Source: Cellvibrionales bacterium
Lineage (GTDB): Bacteria > Pseudomonadota > Gammaproteobacteria > Pseudomonadales > JAHEIH01
Direction: 5' to 3'
Assembly: GCA_024639455.1 (NCBI GenBank)
Contig: JAHEIH010000002.1
Coordinates: forward strand, 1 to 64,000
Length of the DNA: 64,000 bases
The notes beneath the pieces are model-generated. The model saw only the letters and a list, made by a program, of their open reading frames with translations. It was not told the origin of the DNA and did no database searches. The position numbers were made by a program, and so were the translations under genes. Numbering within the stretch: the stretch's first letter is position 1; each line of letters opens with the position of its first letter. Below are positions 1-8,975 of the stretch, piece by piece.

Positions 1-539
1 CCAGCTTGCCGGACATTATTTTTCACGATCAACGCAAATGTTGATACTTTGCCAATAACACCGGTTGGAGCTATATCTTCAATTAAGTAATTTGCTTGTA
101 CAGGTCTCTGTGTGGCGATGGTATTTTGCTTAAGGAATTCTATGGCGTTTTGGCCAATGCAGCAGTCTGCATCAATGATTATGACAATTTCAGGTCGCTT
201 GCTCTGCAAGTACTGGACACCAAAATCTAAAGCAAATCCTTTTCCCTTTTGTGATGTGTCATTTCTTTCAATGACGTTGAACTCTTTCCCATTGATTATT
301 GAAAACTTGCGAACTATGTCGGCTGTTCTGTCGCTACAATTATCAGCAACTACTAAGACATCGTCTCCTTTTGGTAATTGTTTCTTTATTGAATGAAGTG
401 TCTTTTCAATTACTTTTTCTTCATTGTGTGCTGCTATTAATATTGTTGCTGTGGCTTTTTTATTTGTTTTTAATTTTTTTTCTTTTGAAAATTTTGCAGC
501 CAATACAGTTGTAAAAAAATAACTTGTTTGAATAAACAA
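1..539 (-). CDS. Family 2 glycosyltransferase, C-terminal end beyond window edge
   Basis: This is an open frame on the minus strand that runs off the left edge. After a hydrophobic N-terminal stretch it shows the GT-A features of family 2 glycosyltransferases: TILIAAHNEE, then VVADNCSDRTADI, then IIIDADC, the last being the nucleotide-sugar/metal DxD-like motif. It probably transfers a sugar to a lipid-linked or polysaccharide acceptor at the inner membrane face. It follows rmlD in the same direction and is likely co-transcribed with the rhamnose genes. No ATG or GTG is available: an in-frame stop lies at 594-596 and the first conventional alternative is TTG at 537-539. An ATT at 579-581 would keep a full membrane helix and has an AGAGAAAAG purine run just upstream. 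The gene is much richer in A+T than rmlD, suggesting recent acquisition. The family call is sure; the start and the sugar are not. Confidence 0.8.
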   Translation of the reverse strand, partial: MFIQTSYFFTTVLAAKFSKEKKLKTNKKATATILIAAHNEEKVIEKTLHSIKKQLPKGDDVLVVADNCSDRTADIVRKFSIINGKEFNVIERNDTSQKGKGFALDFGVQYLQSKRPEIVIIIDADCCIGQNAIEFLKQNTIATQRPVQANYLIEDIAPTGVIGKVSTFALIVKNNVRQA

Positions 540-582
540 GATAGAAGTAATAAATAATGATAAAAAATATATTAAGCTAATA

Positions 583-1473
583 TTACTTTTCTCTTACCGT
601 TAGCAGTACTTGCTCTAGATGATATTTCCAATCATCCGGCACGATCTCAAAGTTGCTCGCCAACTTGTCGCATGATAATCGCGAGTTTGCTGGGCGTTTG
701 GCCGGTGTTGGAAACTGATCAGAACTGATGGGATTTAGTTTAGGTGCATTGTTCAACAAATTCAGTCGCACAGCGGCATCAAAAATATGCTCAGCAAAGC
801 CAAACCACTCAGTATAGGGTGCCCCACTGTAGTGGTATATACCCCAAGCAATATCTTGTTTATTGCGTTGCGCAATGGTATTGGCAATGGTCAAACAACA
901 ATCGGCAATGCCTTTGGCGCTGGTAGGTGCGCCTAGTTGGTCATTGACTACACCTAATTCGTCACGTTCGGCACCAAGGCGAAGCATGGTCTTTACGAAG
1001 TTATTGCCGTGTGCACCAAACACCCAGGCTGTGCGCAAAATTATATGTTGCTCAAGTTGTTGGGCAATCGCTATTTCACCAGCAAGCTTTGATTCACCAT
1101 ACACCCCGCTTGGACCAGTGGGATCACTCTCGTTGTAAGGAGAGAGCGTGTCCCCAGCAAAGACATAGTCGGTAGAGATATGAATCAATACCGCATTGAC
1201 TTCCCGACACGCCGAAGCAAGATTTTCTGCGCCCGAAGCATTGATGGTAAAGGCGGTGTCTGGTTCGCTTTCAGCTTTATCAACAGCTGTGTAGGCGGCG
1301 CAGTTAATGACTACCTGAGGTTGTTCGTTATGTATAACTTCTTTAACCTTCGCTGCGTCAGTAATATCGAGGCCGTGGCGATCAAAACATACAATATTGT
1401 GCTGGCTTTGCGGTGCTAATAGCGTGAATTCGTGGCCTACTTGCCCGTTGCTACCGGTAACGAGAATTTTCAT
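583..1473 (-). CDS. rmlD: dTDP-4-dehydrorhamnose reductase RmlD
   Basis: This cytoplasmic enzyme catalyses the last step of dTDP-L-rhamnose synthesis, NADPH-dependent reduction of dTDP-4-dehydro-L-rhamnose. It belongs to the extended short-chain dehydrogenase fold. The Rossmann glycine motif TGSNGQVG lies near residues 6-13, the STDYVF strand near 100-105, and the catalytic Tyr125 and Lys129 are seen in YGESK. At 296 aa it has the usual family length. It lies 2 bases downstream of rmlC and just before the AT-rich glycosyltransferase, within a minus-strand operon rmlB-rmlA-rmlC-rmlD. The start is the ATG at 1471-1473. The identification is secure from the motifs and the presence of all four pathway genes. 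Confidence 0.96.
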   Translation of the reverse strand: MKILVTGSNGQVGHEFTLLAPQSQHNIVCFDRHGLDITDAAKVKEVIHNEQPQVVINCAAYTAVDKAESEPDTAFTINASGAENLASACREVNAVLIHISTDYVFAGDTLSPYNESDPTGPSGVYGESKLAGEIAIAQQLEQHIILRTAWVFGAHGNNFVKTMLRLGAERDELGVVNDQLGAPTSAKGIADCCLTIANTIAQRNKQDIAWGIYHYSGAPYTEWFGFAEHIFDAAVRLNLLNNAPKLNPISSDQFPTPAKRPANSRLSCDKLASNFEIVPDDWKYHLEQVLLTVREK

Positions 1474-1475
1474 GC

Positions 1476-2033
1476 TTATCCTTGGTAAACGGGAAGTTCA
1501 GATTTAGGAATGTCCGCCAGCGCCCTGGCAGCGCTGTCTTTTGCCGATAGTAGCGGCTTGTCGAGAGGCCAAGGAATGCTGAGTTCAGGATCATTCCATA
1601 GCACCGCCCCTTCGTCTTCGGGGTGATAATAATCGGTACATTTGTATTCAAAGTCTGCCGATTCTGATACCACGCAGAAACCATGCGCAAATCCCGGCGG
1701 TACCCAGAACTGGTTTTTCATGCCGGCGCTTAATATTGACCACACCGCCTTGCCGAAGGTGGGGCTGCCGACGCGAATATCGACCGCAACATCGAACACT
1801 ACACCACTGACAACCCGTACCAGTTTGCCCTGAGGGTATTTAAGCTGGTAGTGCAGACCACGCAATACACCATGGGCGGAACGCGAGTGGTTATCCTGAA
1901 CAAAATCCATGTTGATGCCGGCGGCTTTGTAGCGCTCGGTGGAATAGGTTTCCATGAAGAAGCCGCGATCGTCCCCAAATACCTTCGGGTGAATGTGCAT
2001 CACTTCTGGGATGTCGGTTTTAATAATTTCCAT
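1476..2033 (-). CDS. rmlC: dTDP-4-dehydrorhamnose 3,5-epimerase RmlC
   Basis: RmlC epimerises carbons 3 and 5 of dTDP-4-dehydro-6-deoxy-D-glucose, the third step of dTDP-L-rhamnose synthesis. The 185-aa protein has the cupin jelly-roll of the family. The conserved RGLHYQ stretch contains the probable catalytic His61, with Lys70 after it in PQGKLVRV. Later motifs include GDxxxDIRVGSPTFGK-type and FVPPGFAHGF-type segments (here WVPPGFAHGF), which are typical of RmlC. It sits between rmlA (11-base gap) and rmlD (2-base gap) on the same strand, so all are probably one transcript. Length and motifs are normal. Confidence 0.96.
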   Translation of the reverse strand: MEIIKTDIPEVMHIHPKVFGDDRGFFMETYSTERYKAAGINMDFVQDNHSRSAHGVLRGLHYQLKYPQGKLVRVVSGVVFDVAVDIRVGSPTFGKAVWSILSAGMKNQFWVPPGFAHGFCVVSESADFEYKCTDYYHPEDEGAVLWNDPELSIPWPLDKPLLSAKDSAARALADIPKSELPVYQG

Positions 2034-2044
2034 GACTTGCCCTT

Positions 2045-2920
2045 TTAACGGATATCGTACTTAACGATTTCGGCAAGGTATTTGCCGTAGTCGTTCTTCA
2101 GTAGCGGTTTGGCTAATGCCTGTAGCTGTTCGTCGGTAATCCAGTGTTTACGCCAGGCAATTTCCTCTGGGCAGCAGACCTTGAGGCCTTGGCGTTTCTC
2201 GATGGTCTGCACAAAGGAGCCCGCTTCAATCAGTGAGTCGTGTGTGCCGGTGTCTAGCCAGGCAGTGCCACGGCCCATCACTTCCACATCCAACGAACCT
2301 CGTTGCAGGTAGGCGTTGTTTACGTCGGTAATTTCCAATTCGCCGCGCGGTGAAGGTGTTACCGCTTTGGCGATATCCACCACACTGTTGTCGTAAAAAT
2401 ATAGCCCGGTCACGGCGTAGCGCGATTTGGGCTGGGCAGGTTTCTCTTCAATGGTTTGTGCAACGCCTTGCTCATTAAATGAGACTACGCCGTAACGTTC
2501 AGGGTCGTTGACGGGATAGGCGAATACTGTGGCGCCGGTATCTTTTGCCGCGGCACGCTCCAGCGATTTTTGCAGATCGTGGCCAAAGAATAAGTTGTCA
2601 CCCAGGACTAGGGCGCAGCTATCGCCAGCAATGAATTCTTCGCCAATCAAAAAAGCTTGTGCCAGTCCGTCGGGAGAGGCTTGTACGGCGTAGCTAAGCG
2701 ATAGACCCCAGGCTGAACCATCGCCTAACAATTGTTCAAAACGCGGTGTGTCCTGAGGTGTGGAGATGATTAAGATCTCTCGAATGCCCGCTAGCATTAA
2801 GGTACTGAGTGGGTAGTAAATCATGGGTTTGTCGTACACCGGCAGCAATTGCTTGGAAACGGCCAGTGTCACTGGGTGTAAGCGTGTGCCGGAACCGCCG
2901 GCCAGAATAATTCCTTTCAT
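2045..2920 (-). CDS. rmlA: Glucose-1-phosphate thymidylyltransferase RmlA
   Basis: RmlA makes dTDP-glucose from glucose 1-phosphate and dTTP, the committed first step toward dTDP-L-rhamnose and usually the feedback-controlled one. The nucleotidyltransferase signature [11 protein letters not shown] is at residues 8-18, followed by [18 protein letters not shown]. The metal/phosphate region [10 protein letters not shown] and the EEKP motif are both present. At 291 aa it matches the short, soluble RmlA class. It starts at ATG 2918-2920 with a good ribosome binding site (AGGAGATCAC on the coding strand). It is 9 bases downstream of rmlB and 11 upstream of rmlC. Confidence 0.97.
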   Translation of the reverse strand: MKGIILAGGSGTRLHPVTLAVSKQLLPVYDKPMIYYPLSTLMLAGIREILIISTPQDTPRFEQLLGDGSAWGLSLSYAVQASPDGLAQAFLIGEEFIAGDSCALVLGDNLFFGHDLQKSLERAAAKDTGATVFAYPVNDPERYGVVSFNEQGVAQTIEEKPAQPKSRYAVTGLYFYDNSVVDIAKAVTPSPRGELEITDVNNAYLQRGSLDVEVMGRGTAWLDTGTHDSLIEAGSFVQTIEKRQGLKVCCPEEIAWRKHWITDEQLQALAKPLLKNDYGKYLAEIVKYDIR

Positions 2921-2929
2921 GTGATCTCC

Positions 2930-3994
2930 TTACGCCGAAAGGCCGAGGCGTTCGCCTTGGTAGCTGCCGTCGAGTACGCGCGACCACCAGTCTTGGTTGT
3001 TGAGATACCACTCCACGGTTTTGCGGATACCCGTTTCAAAGCTTTCCTCAGGGACCCAGCCGAGCTCACGTTGAATTTTACTGGCGTCGATGGCGTATCG
3101 CAGGTCGTGGCCGGGGCGGTCGGCGACGTGGGTAATGAGGTCTCGAAAATGGCTGACACCTTCAGGTTTATCGGGGTAGATTTCCTGCAGAATGTCGCAA
3201 ATGGTATGTACCACATCGATATTGCGTTTTTCGTTGTGGCCACCAATGTTGTAGGTTTCTCCAACTTCGCCGTCAAACACCACTCTGACTAGCGCGCGGG
3301 CATGGTCTTCGACATACAGCCAATCGCGGATCTGTAGGCCCTCACCATACACAGGAAGTGACTTTCCGTGGATCGCATTTAAGATCACCAGTGGAATCAG
3401 CTTCTCGGGGAAGTGGTAGGGGCCGTAATTGTTAGAGCAGTTTGTGACAACCACGGGCAAGCCGTAGGTGCGGTGCCAAGCGCGAACTAGGTGATCAGAG
3501 CCCGCTTTAGAGGCCGAGTAGGGTGAGCTTGGCGCGTAGGGTGTGGTCTCGGTAAACAGGTCATCGGTACCGTGCAGGTCGCCATATACTTCATCGGTCG
3601 AAATGTGGTGGAAGCGGAAGTTTTCCTGAGCGCTACCTTCAAGGCTCATCCAATACTGACGCGCGGCTTCTAGCATGCAGTAGGTGCCCACCATGTTGGT
3701 CTCGATGAAGGCCGAAGGGCCATCAATGGAGCGATCCACATGCGACTCGGCGGCAAGGTGCATCACTTTGTCAGGGCTGTGTTCGGCGAACACGCGTTGC
3801 AACTCGGCCAGGTTACAAATATCGACTTGCTCAAAAGCATACAGTGGACTGTCGTCGATTTCCTGCAGCGACTCAAGATTGCCGGCATAGGTCAATTTGT
3901 CAACATTCACCACGTGGTACTGTTTGTCGCGAACGAGGTGTCTTACAACCGCGGAGCCAATAAAGCCGGCACCACCGGTAACGAGAACTTTCAT
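2930..3994 (-). CDS. rmlB: dTDP-glucose 4,6-dehydratase RmlB
   Basis: RmlB uses tightly bound NAD to convert dTDP-glucose to dTDP-4-dehydro-6-deoxyglucose. The Rossmann motif TGGAGFIG is at residues 6-13. The active-site Thr133-Asp134-Glu135 triad is seen in STDEVYGDL, and the catalytic Tyr159 and Lys163 in YSASK. The length of 354 aa is standard. It starts at ATG 3992-3994 behind AAGGAAATT. It lies 9 bases downstream of the Wzz-type gene, so rhamnose precursor synthesis appears coupled to polysaccharide export and chain-length genes in one operon. The identification is secure. Confidence 0.97.
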   Translation of the reverse strand: MKVLVTGGAGFIGSAVVRHLVRDKQYHVVNVDKLTYAGNLESLQEIDDSPLYAFEQVDICNLAELQRVFAEHSPDKVMHLAAESHVDRSIDGPSAFIETNMVGTYCMLEAARQYWMSLEGSAQENFRFHHISTDEVYGDLHGTDDLFTETTPYAPSSPYSASKAGSDHLVRAWHRTYGLPVVVTNCSNNYGPYHFPEKLIPLVILNAIHGKSLPVYGEGLQIRDWLYVEDHARALVRVVFDGEVGETYNIGGHNEKRNIDVVHTICDILQEIYPDKPEGVSHFRDLITHVADRPGHDLRYAIDASKIQRELGWVPEESFETGIRKTVEWYLNNQDWWSRVLDGSYQGERLGLSA

Positions 3995-4003
3995 ATAATT
4001 TCC

Positions 4004-5005
4004 TTACGTATCAATCCATTCATCAGCGGGCTTAACGGCAGCCTCGCTGTCTGTTTTAGCCATTTCTATTGGCGGCTGAATCTCATCGGCGACAGTTGTC
4101 TGGTACTCGCTGAGACCCTGTTTGATTTTTTTGAGTAACACGCTGCCCATTGCGATCATCATGCCAAGTACCAAAAATCCCATAAAAGATAGAGCTGCGT
4201 ATTGCTTGCGTTTTGGTGACGATTTGTGAAGGGGGGGGAGTGCAGGTTGAATAATCTCAAGCGGGTAATCTTTGCGAGCGAAGATCAAGGATTCCGCACC
4301 AATTTGTGATTCTATCATTCGGTAGATAGAGCGATGTAACTGAATGTTATCTATTTCCTGTAGGCGCTTATTAAGATAAGCCTGTCTCTCTTCAATCAAT
4401 TTCACCTGCTTTTGTTTAGTGAAATTGTTAAAGCTTGGGATAATAGCATTTGCCAACTTGGCAGAAAATTCAGGGTCTTTGGTAGTAAATAATATCGAAA
4501 GCAGCCCTGTTTCATCATTAAGTTCATAGGATCGCATTGTTATAAATGCTTCATTTGCCCAGCGCATGTCGGGTTGAAAACCATCGATCCATGTCTCATT
4601 GATGGGGTCCCAATTATCCTTGAAAATGTAGGGTAATAAGTTTTGCTCTTCTATGAACTTTACGCTAAACGAATAGGATTTAAGAGTAGCCATCATTCGC
4701 TTAGATTCATTGCTACGGGCCTGAGATGAGTCCAGAATAAAATCATTCTCAAGTAGACCCAGTGTATAGCTTGACTGGCGTTCGTCGGGCTTAACGCTAC
4801 CTGGTTCCTCATTGATATTAATGGCAACAAGTGAAAGTGCGGTGTACTTGTTTTCCATTAGCAGCGTTAGGCTAAAAACAAGCATTGCAGCAATGGTTGC
4901 CGCAATGAAAATGGCGTATTTATGTCTCAATAAGGCATTGAGATATTCCAGCAGATCTATTTGCTGGTCAATATTAAATGGTGGTGCTTGCTGCGTATTT
5001 TTCAT
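4004..5005 (-). CDS. Wzz-type polysaccharide chain-length determinant (no kinase domain)
   Basis: This 333-aa inner-membrane polysaccharide co-polymerase has one membrane helix near residues 30-50, a large charged periplasmic coil, and a second helix near 269-289 preceded by a proline-rich stretch (PALPPLHKSSP). That is the Wzz layout. There is no Walker A motif or tyrosine-rich tail, so unlike Wzc it cannot be a tyrosine autokinase. Members set the length of O-antigen, capsule or exopolysaccharide chains. The frame can be extended upstream to 5068, but the ATG at 5003-5005 overlaps the stop of the SLBB gene by one base (TAATG), which fits translational coupling, and it begins with MKNTQQ, a normal cytoplasmic tail. 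The C-terminal cytoplasmic tail of about 40 residues is acidic and longer than usual. Confidence 0.85.
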   Translation of the reverse strand: MKNTQQAPPFNIDQQIDLLEYLNALLRHKYAIFIAATIAAMLVFSLTLLMENKYTALSLVAININEEPGSVKPDERQSSYTLGLLENDFILDSSQARSNESKRMMATLKSYSFSVKFIEEQNLLPYIFKDNWDPINETWIDGFQPDMRWANEAFITMRSYELNDETGLLSILFTTKDPEFSAKLANAIIPSFNNFTKQKQVKLIEERQAYLNKRLQEIDNIQLHRSIYRMIESQIGAESLIFARKDYPLEIIQPALPPLHKSSPKRKQYAALSFMGFLVLGMMIAMGSVLLKKIKQGLSEYQTTVADEIQPPIEMAKTDSEAAVKPADEWIDT

Positions 5006-7872
5006 TATTGAAATAAAAAATCTAAACTGGCTGCTGAAATTGACACTTTGTATAAAAGGTCTGCCCATGATTGTGCAAATTCTCGACCATTAATTCGGTC
5101 TAAACTAAGCGGTACGTATATTGTTGACCCGGGAGAAACTGTTAAATTTTTAGCTTTAAGTGCCCAGCCCCAGGTGCTAAGTGCGCTACGAGTTGATACC
5201 ACTTCACCGTTGGCTTGCACTATGAATACATGTTCGTGTTGCGCCATCTCGCGCATACCGCCTGATAGGTTGATGTAGTCAAATACCGCACGGTCATCAC
5301 GGAACATGTGCGATGAGGGGTAGTACACTTGACCCACCACGCTGACCTCTTCTTTAAAGCGAGGCACCATCAGACGATCGCCATTCTCAAGCGCAAAGTC
5401 TGGCGTTTCATGGCATTGGTTCACGGCTTGCTCAACGTCAATGACCATGCGTCCCGCCGCTTTTTGACGCTTCAGCTGTTGGATAATTTGCAGTGTATCA
5501 GTGGCCCCTTGAGTAATGGGCAACTTTTCATCTTTGCCGTATCCAGGTGAAAGATGAACATCGACTAGGCGATCGTCCAATTCGTCGAACAATCGGTCGA
5601 GGGCATCTTGCTCACGCAAACGCACACTTTCGCGGGTAAATACTGAACCAAATAGGTAGGCGTTTTCAGTAAAACCACCGGCGCGGCGAACAAGTGAGCA
5701 GAGGGTTTCGCCCTTTTGTACTTGATATTTACCGGGGTAGAGTACTTCTCCTTCAATACTTACAACGCGGGGTGTATTGAACCACTCGGGTTTCTCTCGC
5801 AACACTAGAAAGTCATAGGGTTGCAGGATCATATTGGCGTCGTAGCCATCTTCGGCAGCCATGGTCAGTTTGACATCGGCGTGATCCACCACAGAAAACT
5901 CACCGTCAATTAACTCCCTACGTGACAGGCTGGCTGCGCGACCATAGGCGTCTGCCGTGAGGCCACCCCCAGCGATGAGTAGGTCTTTAAGTCGCATACC
6001 GGGTGTTAGTGGATAGTCGCCGGGAAATTTTGCTTTGCCCGTCAAGGTAACAACCGGGGCAAATTCCCCGTAGGCCGCCTGTTTACGAAGGGTGTCAATG
6101 TCGCCAGCGATTAAGCCCGAGCGATTAGTGGTATTGTCAAATAGATAGATTTTGTCCTCGGCTTGCAGGACGGGGTTGTGATCACCTCGCGGATTGCGGC
6201 GCGCGTTGGCCAAATCTAAGTTAATAAATTCTATTTTTTCGGTTAATGGGTCTTTGCGAACAAGTAGCGCATAATTCAGGTCGGTACCCGGCTGAATGTC
6301 GCCGCCAATCACCAAACTGTCGAGCAAACGAGTATTTTGTTGTAGAGGGTATACGCCGTTGTGGCGCAGCGCACCAGCTAGCTCGAAGATAGCGGGAGGA
6401 TTGCTCGGTGTCGCTTGTGCCGTAATCTTATTAACCGCGCCTTGTACAATGCTCGCACGAGCCGAGCTGGTATCAAAAATAATGACTTCATCCCTGGGTT
6501 GTAATTTAGGGTCATGCGATGAAGTAGGACGCTGCATGGCTAGGCCGAGATTGAAATAAATGACGCTAGTGCGTTTTGTTTTAGCGGATTCGCGGAAAAT
6601 GATGCCTGTAGAGTAATCGACCCCCTGCAGCAACGAACGTGCATCACCAATTAAATCGCTTATGAACATGTGGCTGCGCCATTCATAGCCACCGGGTTCG
6701 AGTACGTGCCCGCCAAGCAGAACGACATCTTCCATTTTGTTCAGTACCGGGAAAATGCGGATCATATCGCCGTTTTTAACTTTTACCTTGCCGCCATCGG
6801 CGCTCAAATCAGCGGTAACGAGGGTTTTACTACCCGCGTCCGAGATGCGTTCGATATGGGTTTTTTGTTTTGCAGCAGCCGCTTGCAAGCCACCAGCCAA
6901 CGCCAGCAGTTGCTCAACGGTTTGCTCGGTTTTTAGCTCGTAAATGGCGGGGCGATTGACTTCGCCGGCAATGCCGACGGTCTCGCCGATGGGGGGCACA
7001 AACACGATGTCGCCCTGGCGCAGGTGGATGTTATCTTCGTCATATCCTTGTAGCAAAATATTGTAGATATCCAGTGTCGCTATAATGTTGCCTTCTCGGC
7101 GGACTTGAATATTGCGCAAAGTACCGCTGCGCTTCACGCCGCCCGTGGTAATCAGAGTGTTAAGCAGGGTGGATAAGCCGCTGATGGTATACGTGCCAGG
7201 TCGTTGCACTTCACCAACCATGAGCACTTGCAGTGTGTGCAGTTCAGCTAGGGTAACAATAGCTTTGGCGCCGACGCGAGTCGCGGCGATTTCGTTAGAG
7301 ATGACAGTTTTCGCTTCACTAAAGGTGAGACCGGCTAGCGCTATTTCACCGATCTCCGGCACCAGCAGCGCGCCATCGCGCGTCACCACAAGGCGGTATT
7401 CTACGTCCATTGCACCATATACCCGGATGACAAAGGTGTCGCCGGGGCCAATGCTGTAATCGGGTGGAACGGGAATGCTCTCAACCGGGGCAAAAGTAGT
7501 GGGAGTGATCGAAAAGATATCATAACCGAACTGTTCTATATCGCGTTGCACAACCTGCTGTTGAATGCGCTCCTCAAGTGTTACTGGATCTAGAGCCTCT
7601 TGTACCTTTTGCTCGATCTCACTGGGCTCTTCCTCGGCCAGTAAGAGCGCTTCGTTGGGAACTGCAACATTAAGTGCAGGTTTGTCTAAGGGAGCATCCT
7701 GTACACGCGCCGCCGCTCTAACGGCATTGCTAAGTTGCACGTCTTGCGGTAGGAGCACACCAGCGCGAGAGTAACCGATGGCTTCGATGCCTTGCGCCAT
7801 TGTCTGGTTTGCTAGGCACAAAATTAGTGCGAGAGTTGAGGTTGTTTTAAATACGGTAGTTAGCTTAATCAC
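5005..7872 (-). CDS. Large multi-SLBB polysaccharide export outer-membrane protein
   Basis: At 955 aa this protein is more than twice the length of Wza. A signal peptide (about residues 1-26, ending TMAQ) is followed by a poly-export domain near 135-215 (DYSIGPGDTFVIRVYG). About seven SLBB beta-grasp repeats follow, recognisable from hydrophobic-G-x-V-x-x-P-G-x-Y cores such as VGEVQRPGTYTI (about 219-230), AGEVNRPAIYEL (about 302-313), GGHVLEPGGYEW and EGEVLYPGKYQV. Proteins of this class form the periplasmic and outer-membrane exit channel for exopolysaccharide. No lipobox is seen, unlike Wza. It starts at GTG 7870-7872 and overlaps the upstream lipoprotein gene by 8 bases. It is followed directly by the Wzz-type gene, its expected partner. 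Confidence 0.88.
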   Translation of the reverse strand: MIKLTTVFKTTSTLALILCLANQTMAQGIEAIGYSRAGVLLPQDVQLSNAVRAAARVQDAPLDKPALNVAVPNEALLLAEEEPSEIEQKVQEALDPVTLEERIQQQVVQRDIEQFGYDIFSITPTTFAPVESIPVPPDYSIGPGDTFVIRVYGAMDVEYRLVVTRDGALLVPEIGEIALAGLTFSEAKTVISNEIAATRVGAKAIVTLAELHTLQVLMVGEVQRPGTYTISGLSTLLNTLITTGGVKRSGTLRNIQVRREGNIIATLDIYNILLQGYDEDNIHLRQGDIVFVPPIGETVGIAGEVNRPAIYELKTEQTVEQLLALAGGLQAAAAKQKTHIERISDAGSKTLVTADLSADGGKVKVKNGDMIRIFPVLNKMEDVVLLGGHVLEPGGYEWRSHMFISDLIGDARSLLQGVDYSTGIIFRESAKTKRTSVIYFNLGLAMQRPTSSHDPKLQPRDEVIIFDTSSARASIVQGAVNKITAQATPSNPPAIFELAGALRHNGVYPLQQNTRLLDSLVIGGDIQPGTDLNYALLVRKDPLTEKIEFINLDLANARRNPRGDHNPVLQAEDKIYLFDNTTNRSGLIAGDIDTLRKQAAYGEFAPVVTLTGKAKFPGDYPLTPGMRLKDLLIAGGGLTADAYGRAASLSRRELIDGEFSVVDHADVKLTMAAEDGYDANMILQPYDFLVLREKPEWFNTPRVVSIEGEVLYPGKYQVQKGETLCSLVRRAGGFTENAYLFGSVFTRESVRLREQDALDRLFDELDDRLVDVHLSPGYGKDEKLPITQGATDTLQIIQQLKRQKAAGRMVIDVEQAVNQCHETPDFALENGDRLMVPRFKEEVSVVGQVYYPSSHMFRDDRAVFDYINLSGGMREMAQHEHVFIVQANGEVVSTRSALSTWGWALKAKNLTVSPGSTIYVPLSLDRINGREFAQSWADLLYKVSISAASLDFLFQ

Positions 7873-8860
7873 GAACGGGCTCCATGGGTATCAGGGCCTG
7901 TGCGGCATTGGGGGTAAAGCGACGGCAGCCGCGAAAGTCAATAATGACGTCTTGCTGGGTGTTGGGGCAGACGTCTTTGTAATCGTATATACCATCGCCA
8001 TCGCTGTCTTTGGGGCCGGAAAATAGAATGCGTTCTACAAAATGGGCCATATCGCGCGGTTGAGCGACGCGGTCAGCCGCCACTGAAAATCCACACACAT
8101 CGACATTGTCGAAACGCGCGCGAGACAATTCGTTGCCTACGCCAATAGTATAGAGACAGGCGCCATCACCGGCTTTGCCATCCCAGGCCGAGACGTTATC
8201 CGCTACGCTGATACCTTTGGCGAATTTGGTGCGTTGACGCATTCGTGCAACGGCTTTTACGACCGATTTATCGACACGCTGCCACTCGGTAATGACCACC
8301 ACGGCACTTCTTCCAGGTAGTTTGCCTAGGTGCTCGGTCAAGTGGTCAAGTGCCTCAGCAAGTGTTGCCCCTTTGGCGGGTTTGAAGTGTTGTCGTTGAT
8401 TGAGTGTGCTTGCCACAGCGGCGCGATTGTAAGCGGGCGATGGCGCCGTCAGACTGTCCATCATAAGTGCCCAGCCCTCAGAAAATTGCAGGACTTCACC
8501 GGTCAACGCGATGGGGGGTAACGTCTTGTTAAGGCGGCGCAGAATTTCTTCTGCATAGCGACGCTTGCTAATATCGCGGTATTCTTCTTCCATGGTATCG
8601 CTGTTGTCGATGAGGACGAATAAGTGATCCACTTTTTGCATCAACTGCTGTTGCAAAATTTTCGGCTGCAAATCAACGGGGTCAAAGATGTGTATGGGGC
8701 GTTTGTGCAGTGACGTGTCGTAGGGGGCAATGGTGGCGTTGTCGCCAAGATATTCGGCGTCTACGAGGTGCTCGGTCGACGCGCACGCTTGCAGCAGGCA
8801 CAACAATAACGCCACACTGCAGATGCGATAATAACTTTTAACTGTCAAAGTGCCAAACAT
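7865..8860 (-). CDS. Lipoprotein with von Willebrand A domain and thrombospondin type 3 repeat
   Basis: This protein of about 331 aa has a lipoprotein signal (LLLCLLQAC). A vWA-like domain follows, beginning LFVLIDNSDTM, a variant of the DxSxS metal-ion-dependent adhesion site in which two positions keep D and S. A calcium-binding type 3 repeat near the C-terminus reads DSDGDGIYDYKDVCPNT. It should be anchored in the periplasm or outer membrane and bind a partner protein or polysaccharide in a metal-dependent way. It is the first gene of the export-rhamnose operon and overlaps the SLBB gene. An in-frame TTG lies one codon before the ATG at 8858-8860; the ATG is preferred. The domain call is good, but the biological role is unknown. 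Confidence 0.75.
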   Translation of the reverse strand: MFGTLTVKSYYRICSVALLLCLLQACASTEHLVDAEYLGDNATIAPYDTSLHKRPIHIFDPVDLQPKILQQQLMQKVDHLFVLIDNSDTMEEEYRDISKRRYAEEILRRLNKTLPPIALTGEVLQFSEGWALMMDSLTAPSPAYNRAAVASTLNQRQHFKPAKGATLAEALDHLTEHLGKLPGRSAVVVITEWQRVDKSVVKAVARMRQRTKFAKGISVADNVSAWDGKAGDGACLYTIGVGNELSRARFDNVDVCGFSVAADRVAQPRDMAHFVERILFSGPKDSDGDGIYDYKDVCPNTQQDVIIDFRGCRRFTPNAAQALIPMEPVRD

Positions 8861-8934
8861 CAATAAACCGTATGCTTCTCGTTATAAGTTTTCTTTCTTA
8901 AGAAATCTTTTTATAGAACTCTATTCCCTTTGCA

Positions 8935-8962
8935 ATCATAGATCATTTGAGGGGTTTCACAA
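8935..8962 (-). promoter_or_regulatory. Candidate sigma-70 promoter for the polysaccharide export operon
   Basis: On the minus strand a -35-like TTGTGA (8957-8962) is separated by 16 bases from a TATGAT -10 (8935-8940). It lies 75 bases upstream of the vWA lipoprotein start in an AT-rich gap of about 115 bases. It is a pattern match only. Confidence 0.4.
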
Positions 8963-8975
8963 GTATGTAACAGGC

